Source: Pisolithus tinctorius
Lineage: Eukaryota > Basidiomycota > Agaricomycetes > Boletales > Pisolithaceae
Assembly: GCA_024663395.1 (NCBI GenBank)
Contig: JANFAH010000108.1
Location: 53,248 to 117,247, forward strand
DNA length: 64,000 bases
Reading direction: 5' to 3'
The notes under the pieces are model-generated. The model saw only the letters and a list, made by a program, of their open reading frames with translations. It was not told the origin of the DNA and searched no databases. Made by a program: the position numbers and the translations under genes. The number at the start of each line of letters is the position of its first letter. The first letter of the stretch is position 1. Below, in pieces: positions 33,876 through 44,936 of this stretch.

Positions 33876-34609
33876 TGTCATGACTGTGCATTCATTATAA
33901 GTCCTTACTCACTCTGCACCCTCTTCCACTGGTCATTCACTTGCTCCACACCAACTCTGCCCAACTCCTGTTGGTTGCAAACCATCTCCACTCTGACTGC
34001 TGTCAGCCTTGTGTTGTTCTCCTACCAGACTGAGTGGACTGTTCTCTGAGGGGTCATGTGACTACCTTTGGACTTCTCCCTGACAGTGTGCAGTCAGGTA
34101 CTCTGCAGCATGTACACCACATGGTCCAGCGCCTGGACTGTTTCCTTTCCTGGATGTTCTATGTTACCTGTTCATATGTCCTCCATCTACCCTTCATTTG
34201 TCATCTAGGATGTTTTACTTGAAAATTTCTGGTTCTCCATATGTCAGTTCTGATTCCAGTTACTGTACCTCCATAGTAGTATAACAGCATGTATCATACT
34301 CTGCCATTCCTCAGTATGAATATCAACTTAGTTCCTACTCCTTCTGTCTCTGTCTTCTGTCTGTCAGAATTACCTCTGACTCTCTGTCTGTGCTCTCCCT
34401 CTGAAATATGAGGGCTGAGATCATGCAAGGGGGTAGTGCATGAGCTAAACCCGACGCCCTCACTCTGCTCTGCCTTTGTCTTGGCAGACTTCATTCCTGC
34501 CACCACTCTGCCAGTCAGAGTTCTGTTCCTTTGTGTTGGACTTGCTTCCAAACCACTCTCTAGACCTTGTTTAGTGTTGGAGTTGGTTGGAGTAGGCCCA
34601 GACTTGACA
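33876..34609 (+). repeat. 3' LTR of G1 copy B (LTR-b)
   Basis: 734 bp, TGTCATGACTG...ACTTGACA, preceded by a G-run (polypurine tract). It has the extra ctccctgacagtg segment near 34080. Most CpG sites seen in LTR-a read TG or CA here. Confidence 0.92.
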
Positions 34610-35500
34610 CATTTCTTGGTTGATATGGAGCCATTTGTCATTACTGTTGTGGAAATGGCCCTTCATATTCAGTGAGGCAATTTTGATACTGGAGTGTATA
34701 CATTTTCTGGGGTTATGTAGTAGCAGTGGGGGGGGTAGGGGCATTTTCATGTAGATGAGCACTCTGTGTGTGGGGCAGGGAATGTCTGCAATGACCTGAT
34801 GGCCTTTGGGTGGGTGGTATGATGGTCTGATTGTGACCTCTGCTTGGCTGGGACTGGTTCTGTCCTGCAGTGGGAAGTGCCTGTATAGGTGTGACTTCAG
34901 GAGTCATGTAGTGAGGTGTCTCACTACAGGATGGTGGGGAGGTGGCAAATATGCAGCCACTTACCAAGGATCTGCCCAGATTCCTAGTACCTTCATCAGG
35001 GGTGGGACTGGCAGCTGAGATCATGGCACCCCCTCTGGGACTAGGAGCAGGGGGGAGGCCATTGTTGGAAGAAGTACTGGGTGTTTGATCTGTATGTGTG
35101 TCTGTGTTTGTAGTCAGTGTGTACCTTACCTGAAGAGTGACTAGTCCTCCAAGAAGGGCTGGAGTTGTTGTCCAGCAGTGTCCAGTTGTGTGCTTTGGTA
35201 TTTCTCAATGTCTTGAGGGCAGAAGTCATACCTAGTCACTAAAGGTTGGTCTGGAAAAACCTCCTGGCATCCAGGGCTTTCCTGTACTCTGATTGAGGTT
35301 GAGAGCCAGTATATTTGGGCCCTTATCCATGCTACAAGATGGTGTGTGACCCAGGGTGTGTGCCTGGGGCTATTCATCCCTCACTGGTGAATAGTCGCAC
35401 ATGCACAGAGAGGTGTGAGAGGGTCATGAAGATGTATAGATGTATCTTATGCATCATAACTATTTTATGAGTAGTGTTACATGTATATGACATTTGTTAA
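34610..35500. other. Unassigned CpG-poor sequence
   Basis: No recognised gene. Minus-strand frames at 35024-34713 and 35377-35141 have Pro/Ser/Thr-rich composition and may be the far C-terminal decay of the Gag-like pseudogene upstream on the same strand. Confidence 0.35.
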
Positions 35501-35519
35501 TCATGGGGGTGCATGTTTC

Positions 35520-36815
35520 TTAGTAGCATGGGCTGCCTCTAGGAGTCCTTCCCCACAGGGTGCCTCTTCCACCTCTGATGGCATTACAGCCTCTGATGGG
35601 TCTTGGGGTGGGGGCTAGTTGGTTAGGGATGGAGTCTATGAGTTGAGGTTTCAGACCTAGCCATCCTGGGGTTGAGGGGAAGGGACATAGCCTGGTAGGG
35701 TGGTCAAGTGATTTACATCCCATGCATCTAAATTGTTTCTCTCTGAGTCAGACCATGCCCATTCTTTGATCCTCTGAGTGGAAGTGCAGGTTGTGGATGA
35801 GGCATCACCAGAGGAAGTGCTTCTCCACCATCATGAAAGCAGGGTTGTAGGAGCAGTATATGTTCCATATTGTCTGCTTGTGTGTGATGTTGTTGGTGAT
35901 ACAGAGGCTGGTTACATTTATCAAGTTGATTAGTGTTGGTAACACATTGGGGTTGGGGTCTAAGCCTCAGATGAATTCAGACATAATGTCATCAGAATGA
36001 ATGGCCTGTTTGACAACATTGGTGACTATGGCATTACTCTCTGGGGAGTCCAGGAGGGTGAAGTTTTTGAGGGTGCATATATAGGCAGGGGTGGGTTGGA
36101 TGAAAAGTAGCATGAAGGCTGTAATCTTGGGGGTAGAGATGACCTGTAGGTTTACTAGGCAGGTGGTCACTTCTTGGGACAGGCCCAAGATGAGAAAGTG
36201 CCAGGGTGGTGGGCAGCATTCCATGGTGAAAGTACTGTACTCCTCCTGGGGGGTGCTGATGATGAGGGTCTTGGATGCATCCTAACCAATTACTCATTGA
36301 ACTAGAGTCTTCAGTTTCGACCAGGTAGTTTCTGCATCGGGCTCAAATTTGGCCCTCCAGGGCCTTATCCAGGCTTTGGGGCCTGGTTTATTTGTCCAGG
36401 TGGTTAGGAGAGTTTTGTTGAGACCCCTGGTGACTTGGTCACATAGCTGGGGTACTGGCAAGCTGTTTGGGGGGTGGGGGGGTAATCTCAATGGCAGAAG
36501 CAGCTGATGCATGGTTAGTTGTGAGAAGAGGTCCCAGGTATGGGGTAGTGCAGCTATTTGTGTGTGAGGTGTTTGTAGTAGTGATTCCATTACGGTAGCA
36601 GAAGTGACCATATTGGGCAATGGGGGGGGAGGCACAATTGGCTGAGGCAGTGACTCAGCCTGAGGGGGCAGGGTCATGGTATTGAGTGAGGCATTGGGTT
36701 TGTGGTTCAGAGTAGGGGGTTGGGAGCATTTCTGAGGGCAAGGGGCACTGGATTGGGAGGGGGTGTGGGGGTGTTTATTCTCCCTACTTTCTGTTGTGAT
36801 GTAGTGGTCGCTCAT
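35520..36815 (-). pseudogene. Gag-like protein with zinc knuckle, decayed
   Basis: The minus-strand frame starts MSDHYITTES at 36815, with a Pro-rich N-terminus. It continues across frame changes at about 36297 and 36224 (IICTLKNF-like region, WNIYCSYNPAF) to CMGCKSLDHPTRLCPFP near 35715. That C-x2-C-x4-H-x4-C motif followed by a GWLG segment is one I recall from Gag- or ORF1-like proteins of basidiomycete retroelements. No adjacent pol was found. Several frameshifts and stops. Confidence 0.5.
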
Positions 36816-37419
36816 GGGGATTGGGGGAAGTAGGCAGTCTTTTTATGTGCATTCTGTTCCTTTGTTATGGAGTGGTGACAGCCTCATGTTGGGGGAGTTT
36901 GGACAAAGCAATGGGGGGTCTTTGTGTAGTGTAGCGGCATCCTTTGTGACTGGCATGACATATTCATAGGGAGTGGCATTCTTAGCTGTGGTGGTAGGTG
37001 GGTATGTCTCTAGTGAAGGGGACTATACTTGTGTCAACCACAAGATATGGGCTTAATAGAGCATTGCTTGGTGGTGTGCAGTTGTGGGTTTGGGACACCT
37101 CATATACATAGTGCAGAGGACTGTACTAGTAACTGTCTATGGGTGTAGAAGGGTAAATGTCCTTTTTGCTGTTAGAGGCAACATGGTCATACTATAGTGG
37201 TAGTGGCGACAGGGCCTAGGTGGAAGTAAGGGTAAAGGGAGGGCTTCCTGGAGCAGGGGAATCTGCACTCAGGTGAGAGTACATCTCTGGTCAGTGTGAC
37301 TGGAGATGTTGAGGGCACTTATGGTGTGGTGCCACTCAACTCAAACATGGTGGTACAAGTTCAAGAAGCCCCCCTGGCTGTGCCACACTATACAACTTCC
37401 CAATCATCACTATGCTTTT
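36816..37419. other. Unassigned sequence upstream of the Gag-like relic
   Basis: G-rich, CpG-poor DNA (many GGGG runs at 36840-37300). It could hold the 5' part of the retroelement on the minus strand; no ORF or LTR edge is recognised. Confidence 0.3.
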
Positions 37420-37800
37420 TTGCTAATCAAGCATTACCCTTCCTTTACTAGTCACACTACACTTTTGGTAATCAAAAATGCGGACCCCTACACAAAATGC
37501 TACACAACACTACATTATTTTGGTAGTCAAAATTGCATCTACTACACTACAAACATTACACCACACTACACTTTATTGGGAGTCAAAAATGCAGTCACTA
37601 CACAACAAACACTACACTACACTACACTTCTTTGGTAGTCAAAAATGAAGACACTAATTAGGTAATCAAAAAAAGCAGGCACTACCCAACAGGTCACTCT
37701 TTCAACACATTATGCCATCAGGCTGTGATGACATCATAAGTAAAGTTGTAGCCCCTGACAGGATGATCACAGTGGTATGCTTGCTTCATCATGATTCACA
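37420..37800. repeat. E1-related terminal region with about four 55-bp tandem units
   Basis: Repeated units of ttggtagtcaaaaatgc plus a run of actacac words (about 37450-37690), then tgatgacatcataa and gttgtagcccctga, as in the E1 ends at 19640-19835 and 22741-22960. This is probably one end of a second E1-family element. Confidence 0.6.
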
Positions 37801-37973
37801 AAAGTGGGTGAGTGACAAGCAAAAGAAGTTCTACTAGCACATCACTACCAACTCACTACTACCCTGGCACTATCTAGTAGCATGCAACAAGTGTAAATAA
37901 CAACTGTACAGGCTACCAACCATCACTACCAAGCTCCATGATACTACATATGGGAGGCTGTGAGGGACTGTAC

Positions 37974-38084
37974 CACTGTGGTGCTGTGGTGCTGTAGCAC
38001 TGTGAGTCTGTGGGATGGTGTGGGCCACTGTGGTGCTGTGGTGCTGTGGCACTGTGAGTCTGTGGGATGATGTGGGACACTGTG
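37974..38084 (+). repeat. 52-bp tandem duplication
   Basis: Two 52-bp units (37974-38025 and 38026-38077) starting cactgtggtgctgtgg, differing at a few bases, plus the start of a third unit. No function visible. Confidence 0.8.
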
Positions 38085-38389
38085 ACCAGTGTGCCAAAAA
38101 AGACAGTTTTGCTGATGCTGCATGCATCAGCTTGAGCAGCCAATGCTATCCTGGTCTTCAGCCACCCATGTCAGTGGGACTTAGAGTAAAACCATGCCAA
38201 ATGAAATGCAATGTACTCATGTATGAGCATGTCTATAAGATCTGGGTCTGAAATCAATGATGCAGCCTCCTCCATCTACTGCAAGTGCCAATACCTTCAG
38301 GTGACCCTCAAGATCTTGCACTCTTGCAGGTTGCATCTTGAGACAATTTTCCTAGTCCTCTCTTTGGCAAGCCCTCATGTAGGACCACA

Positions 38390-39062
38390 CTAGTGAAAAA
38401 TCATATTCCTGTGCACACCTTTTTGTTTGGCACCCAGTGTGTGACATGACTTCTGGGAAGTGTGCAACTAGAGGAAGGCTGTAGAGAGAATTCCCTAGGA
38501 ACATCCCAAGGGGTGCTGGATGGAAGGAGAAGTCAAGAATAAAACTAGAAGGGGGTGGGGGAATTTGTGCAAGAGCATCAGGATTTAATTCCAGACAGAT
38601 GTGGATGCATGAGGAACAGCAAGATGGGTATACAAAATTCTGAGAAGCCACTATGCATCAAGAAGAGTGTCTTCAAGGCAAAAGGGATACAGGATAAGGT
38701 GTGCAGGGCTGGAGGATGCAGGAGACATGAAGACCACTGGGGATGCTGAAGATGCTGTAGACTCTATACACACACTTGGACTCTGAGAACTCTCAAACTT
38801 GTGGAACACACACAGATAGTGACTCTAAAGGTGGGTGGTATATTTGCAACATTACAATGGAATTATATAGTACAAGGAATGTAGGTACAAGTTGGAGTAA
38901 GGTAGGGCAGAAAAACTTAAAGACTGGAAAATGACAGAGAGGATGACAGATGTCAACAAAATACAGATGCATGTGAAACAGACTGGTGAGTAGTAGATGA
39001 GAGTAAAACAGGACAATGGTAAGGGGTATCTTCCAACAGAACAAGGGGTACATGTACAAGTG
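38390..39062 (-). mobile_element. LTR-like repeat family G5, copy 1
   Basis: In reverse complement this aligns with 62270-62880: ccttgttct..gaagatacc, a TATA-like ACTATATAATTC (minus strand near 38862), gagtctacagcatct, then cagcaccccttgggat and cacttcccagaagt. TATA position and length suggest an LTR, but the ends are not fixed. Diverged and CpG-poor. Confidence 0.5.
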
Positions 39063-39089
39063 AAAAGTGGAGCCAGCAGGAGGGGGAAG

Positions 39090-39823
39090 TGTCAAGTCTG
39101 GGCCTACTCCAACCAACTCCAATGCTAGACAAGGTCTGGGGAGAGGTTCAGAAGCAAGTCCAACACAAGAAAGCAGAACTCCAACTGGCAGAGTGTTGGC
39201 AGAAACAAAGTCCACCAAGACAAAGGTGGAGTGGAGTGAGGGCATTGGGTTTAGCCCATGCACTACCCCCTTGCATGATCTCAGCCCTTGTATTTCAGAG
39301 GGAGAGTACAGATGGAGAGTTAGAGATAACTCCAACAGGCAGAAGTCAGAGACAGAGGGAGTAGGAACTAAGTTGATATTTGTACTGAAGAACAGCAGAG
39401 TACAATACTTGCTTTTATACAACTATGGAGGTACAGTAATTGGAACTGGAACTGACAAATGGAGACTCATAAAATTTCAAGTAAAACTTCCTAGACAATG
39501 AATGAAGGGTAGACAGAGGACATACAGACAGGTAACATGGGACATCCAAAAAAGGAGCAGTCCAGGTGCTGGACCATGTGGTGCACACACTGTGGAGTAC
39601 CTGACTGTGCACTGTCAGGGAGAAGTCCAAAGGGTAGTCACATGACTCCTCAGAGAATGGCCCACATGGTCTGGTAGGAGAGCAGTACAAGTCCAACAGC
39701 AGTCAGAGTGGAGATGGTTTGTAAACAACAGAGGATGGATGGAGTTTGTGCAGAGTGAGTGAATGACTGGCAGAAAAGGGTGCAGAGTGAGTGAGGACTT
39801 AGAATGAATGCATGGTCATGACA
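39090..39823 (-). mobile_element. Solo LTR of G1 (LTR-b), inverted
   Basis: 734 bp, TGTCAAGTC...GGTCATGACA, with a perfect 5-bp duplication ggaag at 39085-39089 and 39824-39828. Strongly CpG-depleted relative to the LTR-a copies. Confidence 0.93.
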
Positions 39824-40303
39824 GGAAGCACAAGAGGGCAGAGCATACTGGCACAAAGTCCAGCTTGCAGAATTCAGGATGACAGGGGTAACCAGAGTTT
39901 TTTAGAGGCAACTGGCACAAATGATTGGTGACATGGCTGGGTGGTGGCACAGCTACTGAATTCCAGATGACTCTGAGTGAACTTGGAATTTCCAGATTAG
40001 CTCATTGATGGCTGGGCGACATGCTGAAGGTCAGGAGAAACTCCAAAGGCAACAGGGGTTGGGAGGTGACATGAGGTTATGAGTGGGAAGAATTCCAAAA
40101 GTGTCCAAAGGCCTAGAGTGACAGGGGTTTGTCACAGTGGCCAGTGGAATTTAGTGACAGACTCCTGTTCCAGCCTCAGGGAGCATACAGCTCCCTACAC
40201 CTCCTGGGGACTTCAAATGCTGACCATCCTCAGTCAGACTGAACTGAGACATGACAGAGATGAGTGCAGAACATTGGCAGGCATTACATAACAACAATGG
40301 TGC

Positions 40304-40764
40304 TGTAGGAATAGGTAATAGATAGAACTTAGAAATAGTATTTGCCAGTGATGGGTGAGTATTGTGCTCAACCCAAAAGGGAGGTTCTCTCTGGAGAAAA
40401 GAAGTGTAGTAAAAGTGTAAAAATGCGAACTGAAATGAATACTTAGCTCTGCCTGTGCAATACCTCTTGCCAGTCCTCCTGGCCCTTTGGGTACTCCCCA
40501 AAGTAATAAATGTAACCTCAAAAACTCGCCAAAATGCGAGACAAAATCACCCTGCTACTAAGGGCCTGTGGCATGAACTGCTTGTATGGTAAACTGAACT
40601 CGCACGAACACAGCATGCATGCTTAGTCAGCAATGTGGCTGCTCGCCACCAGGTCCAGTGGTACAAACATGAAAACAAAAGCAAGAAATAAAACACAAGT
40701 CCCCCAACCCCTATTTTCCTGACCAAGACAAATTCTCCTAGGGAACTTGAACTTGTTCCCTACA
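40304..40764 (-). mobile_element. LTR of family G3, probably solo
   Basis: 461 bp from TGTAGGAATAGG to TTCCCTACA, matching the LTR at 62964-63412 in the same orientation. There the LTR follows a minus-strand chromodomain, so its coding orientation is minus. The flanks ggtgc and gcaca do not match. It is not obviously linked to the plus-strand pol that begins near 41060. Confidence 0.7.
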
Positions 40765-41059
40765 GCACATAGCCAGAACCCTGCCTCATGCAGAAGGGAA
40801 TTCTGCATTGTATGAGATGGCCCTGCAGAATTTAAACTCACTCACCAGGTGGCTCACCACTCATCAAACTCCCCCATCAACACTCTTGCCCATGCATCCC
40901 ACCCCAACATCTCATCTGCCTGTTGACATGCAAGCTTACTCAATCCATGATGCATGACCAGTGTTCAGCATCAGGGACCAGGCAATTACCCCCTCTATCA
41001 CCTTAGTCAATATTGCTAGGGCATTGGGAAAGGATTTTTAGAAGGGAACTCTGCATTGA

Positions 41060-43270
41060 TGCCAGACATTCCCAGTAAAAAGGACAGTTCTATTTCTGTT
41101 GCACCTGTACTAGTATCTTCTACCCAGATCATACTATGCAAATCCCCATTTCTCTCTACACATCAGAAGGAACTGGAAAAGTCATCAACACCACTGCACT
41201 GGTTGACTGCAGTGCTGAAATATCAATATCCTGTATTGATTGGGGTTTTGTGTGAAAGCACAGGATCCCCACCCAATGACTCACTAAACCCATCCTTGCC
41301 AAAAATGCAGATGGATCCCAGAATTCCAAGGGAAAGATTTTGTTTTCCACCACTCTCCACTTCAAGGTCAAAGGACTTGTTCACCAGTCCTTCTTCCATG
41401 TCATCAACTGTGGGTCAGAGAATGTCATTCTTGGCCTCCCTTGGTTACAAGAGAACAACCCCATCATTGACTGGAGAATGGGAACCCTCTCCATCAATGA
41501 AAAGACCAACCAGTCAAAAGAACTTGCTCAGGAATCAACCATAAACCTTGTGACCCCTGTTGAGAAAAAAGGGATCAACAGGTTCATGGACTATGAAGAA
41601 CCAGAAGACAAAACCATATGTGCTCACTTTGTGATGTTGCTTGGGAAACTCATCAAAGAAGCAAAGAAGGTTCATCCCAAGAACAGCCTTCTTAGAAAAA
41701 TTACTACCACCACAGAATTGGCACAGGAAGAAGCAAAGAAGACACCTAAAGCAGTTCTTCCTGAAAATTATAAAGAATATGCTTCCATATTCAAGAAACC
41801 CTCTGATGGAGTTCTACCTCTGTCCTGACCTTACAATCATGCCATAAACCTTGTAGAGGACTTTGTCCCCAAGGTGGCCAAAGCCTCCCTGCTCTCTCCC
41901 TCAGAAAGAGAGTCTGCAGAGAAATTCATCAAAGAAAACCTTCAAGAAGGCAAAATCCACCCCTTGAAGTCTCCTCAAGCTGCCCTGTTCTTCTTTGTTG
42001 GAAAGAAAGATGGCTCCCTTCATCCATGTCAGGACTACTGATATCTGAATAAGAACACAGTGAAGGATGCATACCCCCTTCCACTTATTTCAGACCTCAT
42101 CAATAAACTCAAGGGAGCATCTATCTTCACAAGGATGTATGTAAGATCAGGCTACAACAACATCTGCATCAAGGAAGGAGATCAATGGAAAGCCATGTTC
42201 ATCACACATAAAGGACTCTTCAACCCAACTGTCATGTTCTTCAGCTTGTGCAACTCCCCCACCATGTTCCAGCAATTCATGAATGACTCCTTCAGAGACA
42301 TGATTGCTGAAGGATGGCTGGTCATCTACATGGACAATCTTCTCATCTTCTCCACTGATGCTGAAGAACATAGACTGAGAACTCATTGCATTCTCAAATA
42401 AATGAGGGAGTTGTCATTGCCCCTAAAACTAGAAAAATGTCACTTTGATCTCACCAAAGTGGAATACCTTGGAATGATCATAAAAGAAAACACTGTTGCC
42501 ATGGATCCTGTCAAAGTCCAAGGTATCACCAAATGGTCTTTCCCAAAGAAAGTTAAGGATGTGTGATCCTTCCTAGGATTTGCCAACTTCTACTGAAGAT
42601 TTGTCCCCTACTACTCAGACATTGCCTGCCTTCTGATTGACCTCACCAAGAAAACCATTGCTTGGGAGTGGTTGAAGAAATGCTGAAATGCCTTCAAACT
42701 CCTGAAAAGCATCTTCATGGCCCAACCAACCCTCTGAATGCCTGATACCTCTCAGCCATTTGTGATCACTACAGATGCATCAAAGTATGCAACTGGAGGC
42801 ATACTCCTTCAGGAAAACTCAAATGCCCAGTGGCAACCCTGCACCTTCATTTCCCAATTGTTCAACCCTGCCAAAAGCAATTATGACATCTATGACAGAG
42901 AACTTCTTGGTGTCATTAGAGGGCTGAAGACTTGGAGACACTATCTCCATGGATCTCCATTTCCAGTCAAGGTCTTTACCAACCATAAGAATTTGACCTA
43001 CTTCAAGGCACCCCAAAACTTGAATTGTCGCCAGGCCTGCTGGCTCCTTGATCTTGCAGACTTCAATCTGCAACTTGAAAATGTCCCAGGCAAAGACCAG
43101 GCTGCCCCTGATACACTCTCCCACTGACCCAACCACATCTCTGATGATGATGAAGATAACAAAGGAGTGACCCTCCTTCCCCAAACAATGTTTGTCAACC
43201 TCATTGACACCAACCTTACTCAAAAGGTTGCCTCTTCCAGGCAGCATTACAGCTGCAATTCTCTTGTAAT
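41060..43270 (+). pseudogene. Second Ty3 pol fragment (PR-RT-RH), family G2
   Basis: The frame from 41340 to 43127 is continuous, broken only by stops: TGA at 41826, 42039, 42564, 42594, 42684, 42735 and 43125, and TAA at 42399. Protease-like VDCSAEISI lies near 41205, followed by NVILGLPWL. Reverse transcriptase runs from about 41940, with YMDN in place of YMDD near 42330. RNase H begins near 42770 (TDASKYATGG). Integrase is missing and no flanking LTR is identified. TGA again falls where arginine is expected (FANFY-stop-RFV, KDV-stop-SFLGF, QDY-stop-YLNK). Confidence 0.88.
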
Positions 43271-43675
43271 TGTGTAATGCATGAGTGTTAAGGAGGAATG
43301 CATTGGTGGGTGTGTGATTGATGATCATCTTTGTCCTTGTAGTTTTGTCATTTTCCTGCCTTTCACCAACTACTTGTACACCTGTACATCTTGAGGAAGC
43401 ACAGTCATGCTGGATATTGACATTGCATAATACATTCTTGAACAATCATCAGTTGTAGCAATGAAAAAAGAGAAAATATATTACCACCTTAGATCTAAGC
43501 ACCACTTTCTTTTCCAGCTCGGATAACTTCAGGCATGGTACATGAAGTTCAGCATGCAACTCAGGCTGAAAGTCAAGCTGTGTAACAAGAATGTATGAGG
43601 CAACATGGCTGTCACCATCAGCAAGTATAAGGATTTCTGTGATCTTTCTGATGGAAAGCTAGTGCAAAACTTGAG

Positions 43676-44364
43676 CTAATTTACTGGATGAATGCAAGAA
43701 GAATGGTGTACCTTGACTGGATTATCATCCAACTGCCAAATGATGTGCCCACCAATATGTGCATTGTCTCCATCCATGGTGATGAAAGTTTTCCCTTGGT
43801 AAAACTTGTTGTTAGGGCAGTGAGTGATGTTTGGCTGTTGAATCAATGTGGACTGTGCCATATGCCAATCTATGGGTGGGATGACTTGCTGCACATTCTT
43901 GCCTTGTTGTGTTGGTAGATGGCTAGCACCTGTCTGAGAGCCATGTTCAGTCTGTGAAAATGGTACAGAATACAAGGAAACTTACCAACATCCTTCTGGA
44001 CCACTGCTGGAATGCCCATCAGGAGACACTGATGGGGATGGGATGCCATATAGGTGCTGATATCTTTGCTGGCCTTCTGCACTGCACCTGTCTTCTTGTC
44101 CAGCCAAAAACCCCCACTGACAATGTGCTTGACAGAATCTTGCTCAGCAAACACCTGGCATGTATCATGACTTGGCACTTGTTGGTTGCTATAAATTGAT
44201 TCAAGGTGAAAAACATGGTTGAAAGACTTGAAGTATTTGGTTGAAAATAGGATGGCTGGACCAAAGTGTCAAATGAACATGGGAAGGTGAAGGAGAAAAT
44301 TCTTGTCAGTAGGATACTCTGAGCACATTGAGCACTTATACTCAAGAAATCTTTGATAGTCCAT
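43676..44364 (-). pseudogene. Unrecognised decayed gene
   Basis: Minus-strand frames chain from MDYQRFLEYK (44364) through SHDTCQVFAEQDSVKHIV and HPHQCLLMGIPAVVQ (to 43870) to KTFITMDGDNAHIGGHIIW (to 43676). The order and composition look like real protein broken by at least one stop and one frameshift. No family recognised; its position between mobile elements suggests an element-borne or duplicated gene. Confidence 0.4.
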
Positions 44365-44374
44365 GATAAGTTGG

Positions 44375-44936
44375 TGTCAAGTCCAGGCCTACTCTGACCA
44401 ACTCTGACACTAGGGGAGAGGTTCAGAAGCAAGTCTGACAGTAAAGAACTGAACTCTGACTGGTGGAGTTCTGGCAGGAATGAAACCCACTGAGACAGAG
44501 GCAGAGCAGAATGAGGGCATCAGGTTTAGCTTGTGCACTACCCCCTTGCATGATCTCAGCCCTCATATTTTGGAGGGAGAGTACAGACAGAAAGTCAGAG
44601 GCAACTCCAACAGACAGAAGATGGAGACAGAGGGAGTAGGAACTAAGTTGATATTTGTACTGAAGATCAGTGGAGTACAATACATGCTATTATACTACTA
44701 CAGAGGTACAGTAACCAGAATCAGAACTGACATACAGAGACTCATAAAATTTCAAGTAAAACTTCCTAGACAATGAATGAAGGGTAGAGGGAGGACATAC
44801 AAATGGGTAACATAGAACATCCCAAAAGGGAAACAGTCCAGGTGCCAGACCATGCAGTGAACAAGCTGGGGAGTACCTGACTGTGCACTGTCAGGGAGAA
44901 GTCTGAAGGGTAATCACATGACTCCTCAGAGAATGG
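44375..44936 (-). mobile_element. Truncated G1 LTR-b
   Basis: Reverse-complement LTR starting TGTCAAGTCC and ending abruptly at 44936, where T2a copy 3 begins. The missing 170-odd bp do not resume after the T2a end (46579), so a deletion accompanied or followed that insertion. It has the LTR-b insert (actgtcagggagaagtc). Confidence 0.88.

Larger units (their letters stand above)
25681..34609 (+). mobile_element. G1 copy B: old Ty3 element broken by nested insertions
   Basis: G1 pieces lie at 25681-26153 (RNase H to linker), 29839-29879 (integrase zinc region), 30615-30713 (integrase), 32554-33875 (integrase core to polypurine tract) and the 3' LTR 33876-34609. They are collinear with copy A 9490-12888, apart from a deletion after 33268 that removed the end of pol and exon 2 of the antisense gene. 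The insertions are T2a (26154-27966), T2b (27971-29834), a solo LTR (29880-30614) and T2b (30714-32553). The 5' half is missing. CpG content is low. Confidence 0.9.

Noticed and set aside
40304..43270. G3 LTR at 40304 as the 5' LTR of the G2 pol
   Set aside because: The same LTR at 62964 serves a minus-strand element, so its orientation is opposite to this plus-strand pol, and no gag lies between.
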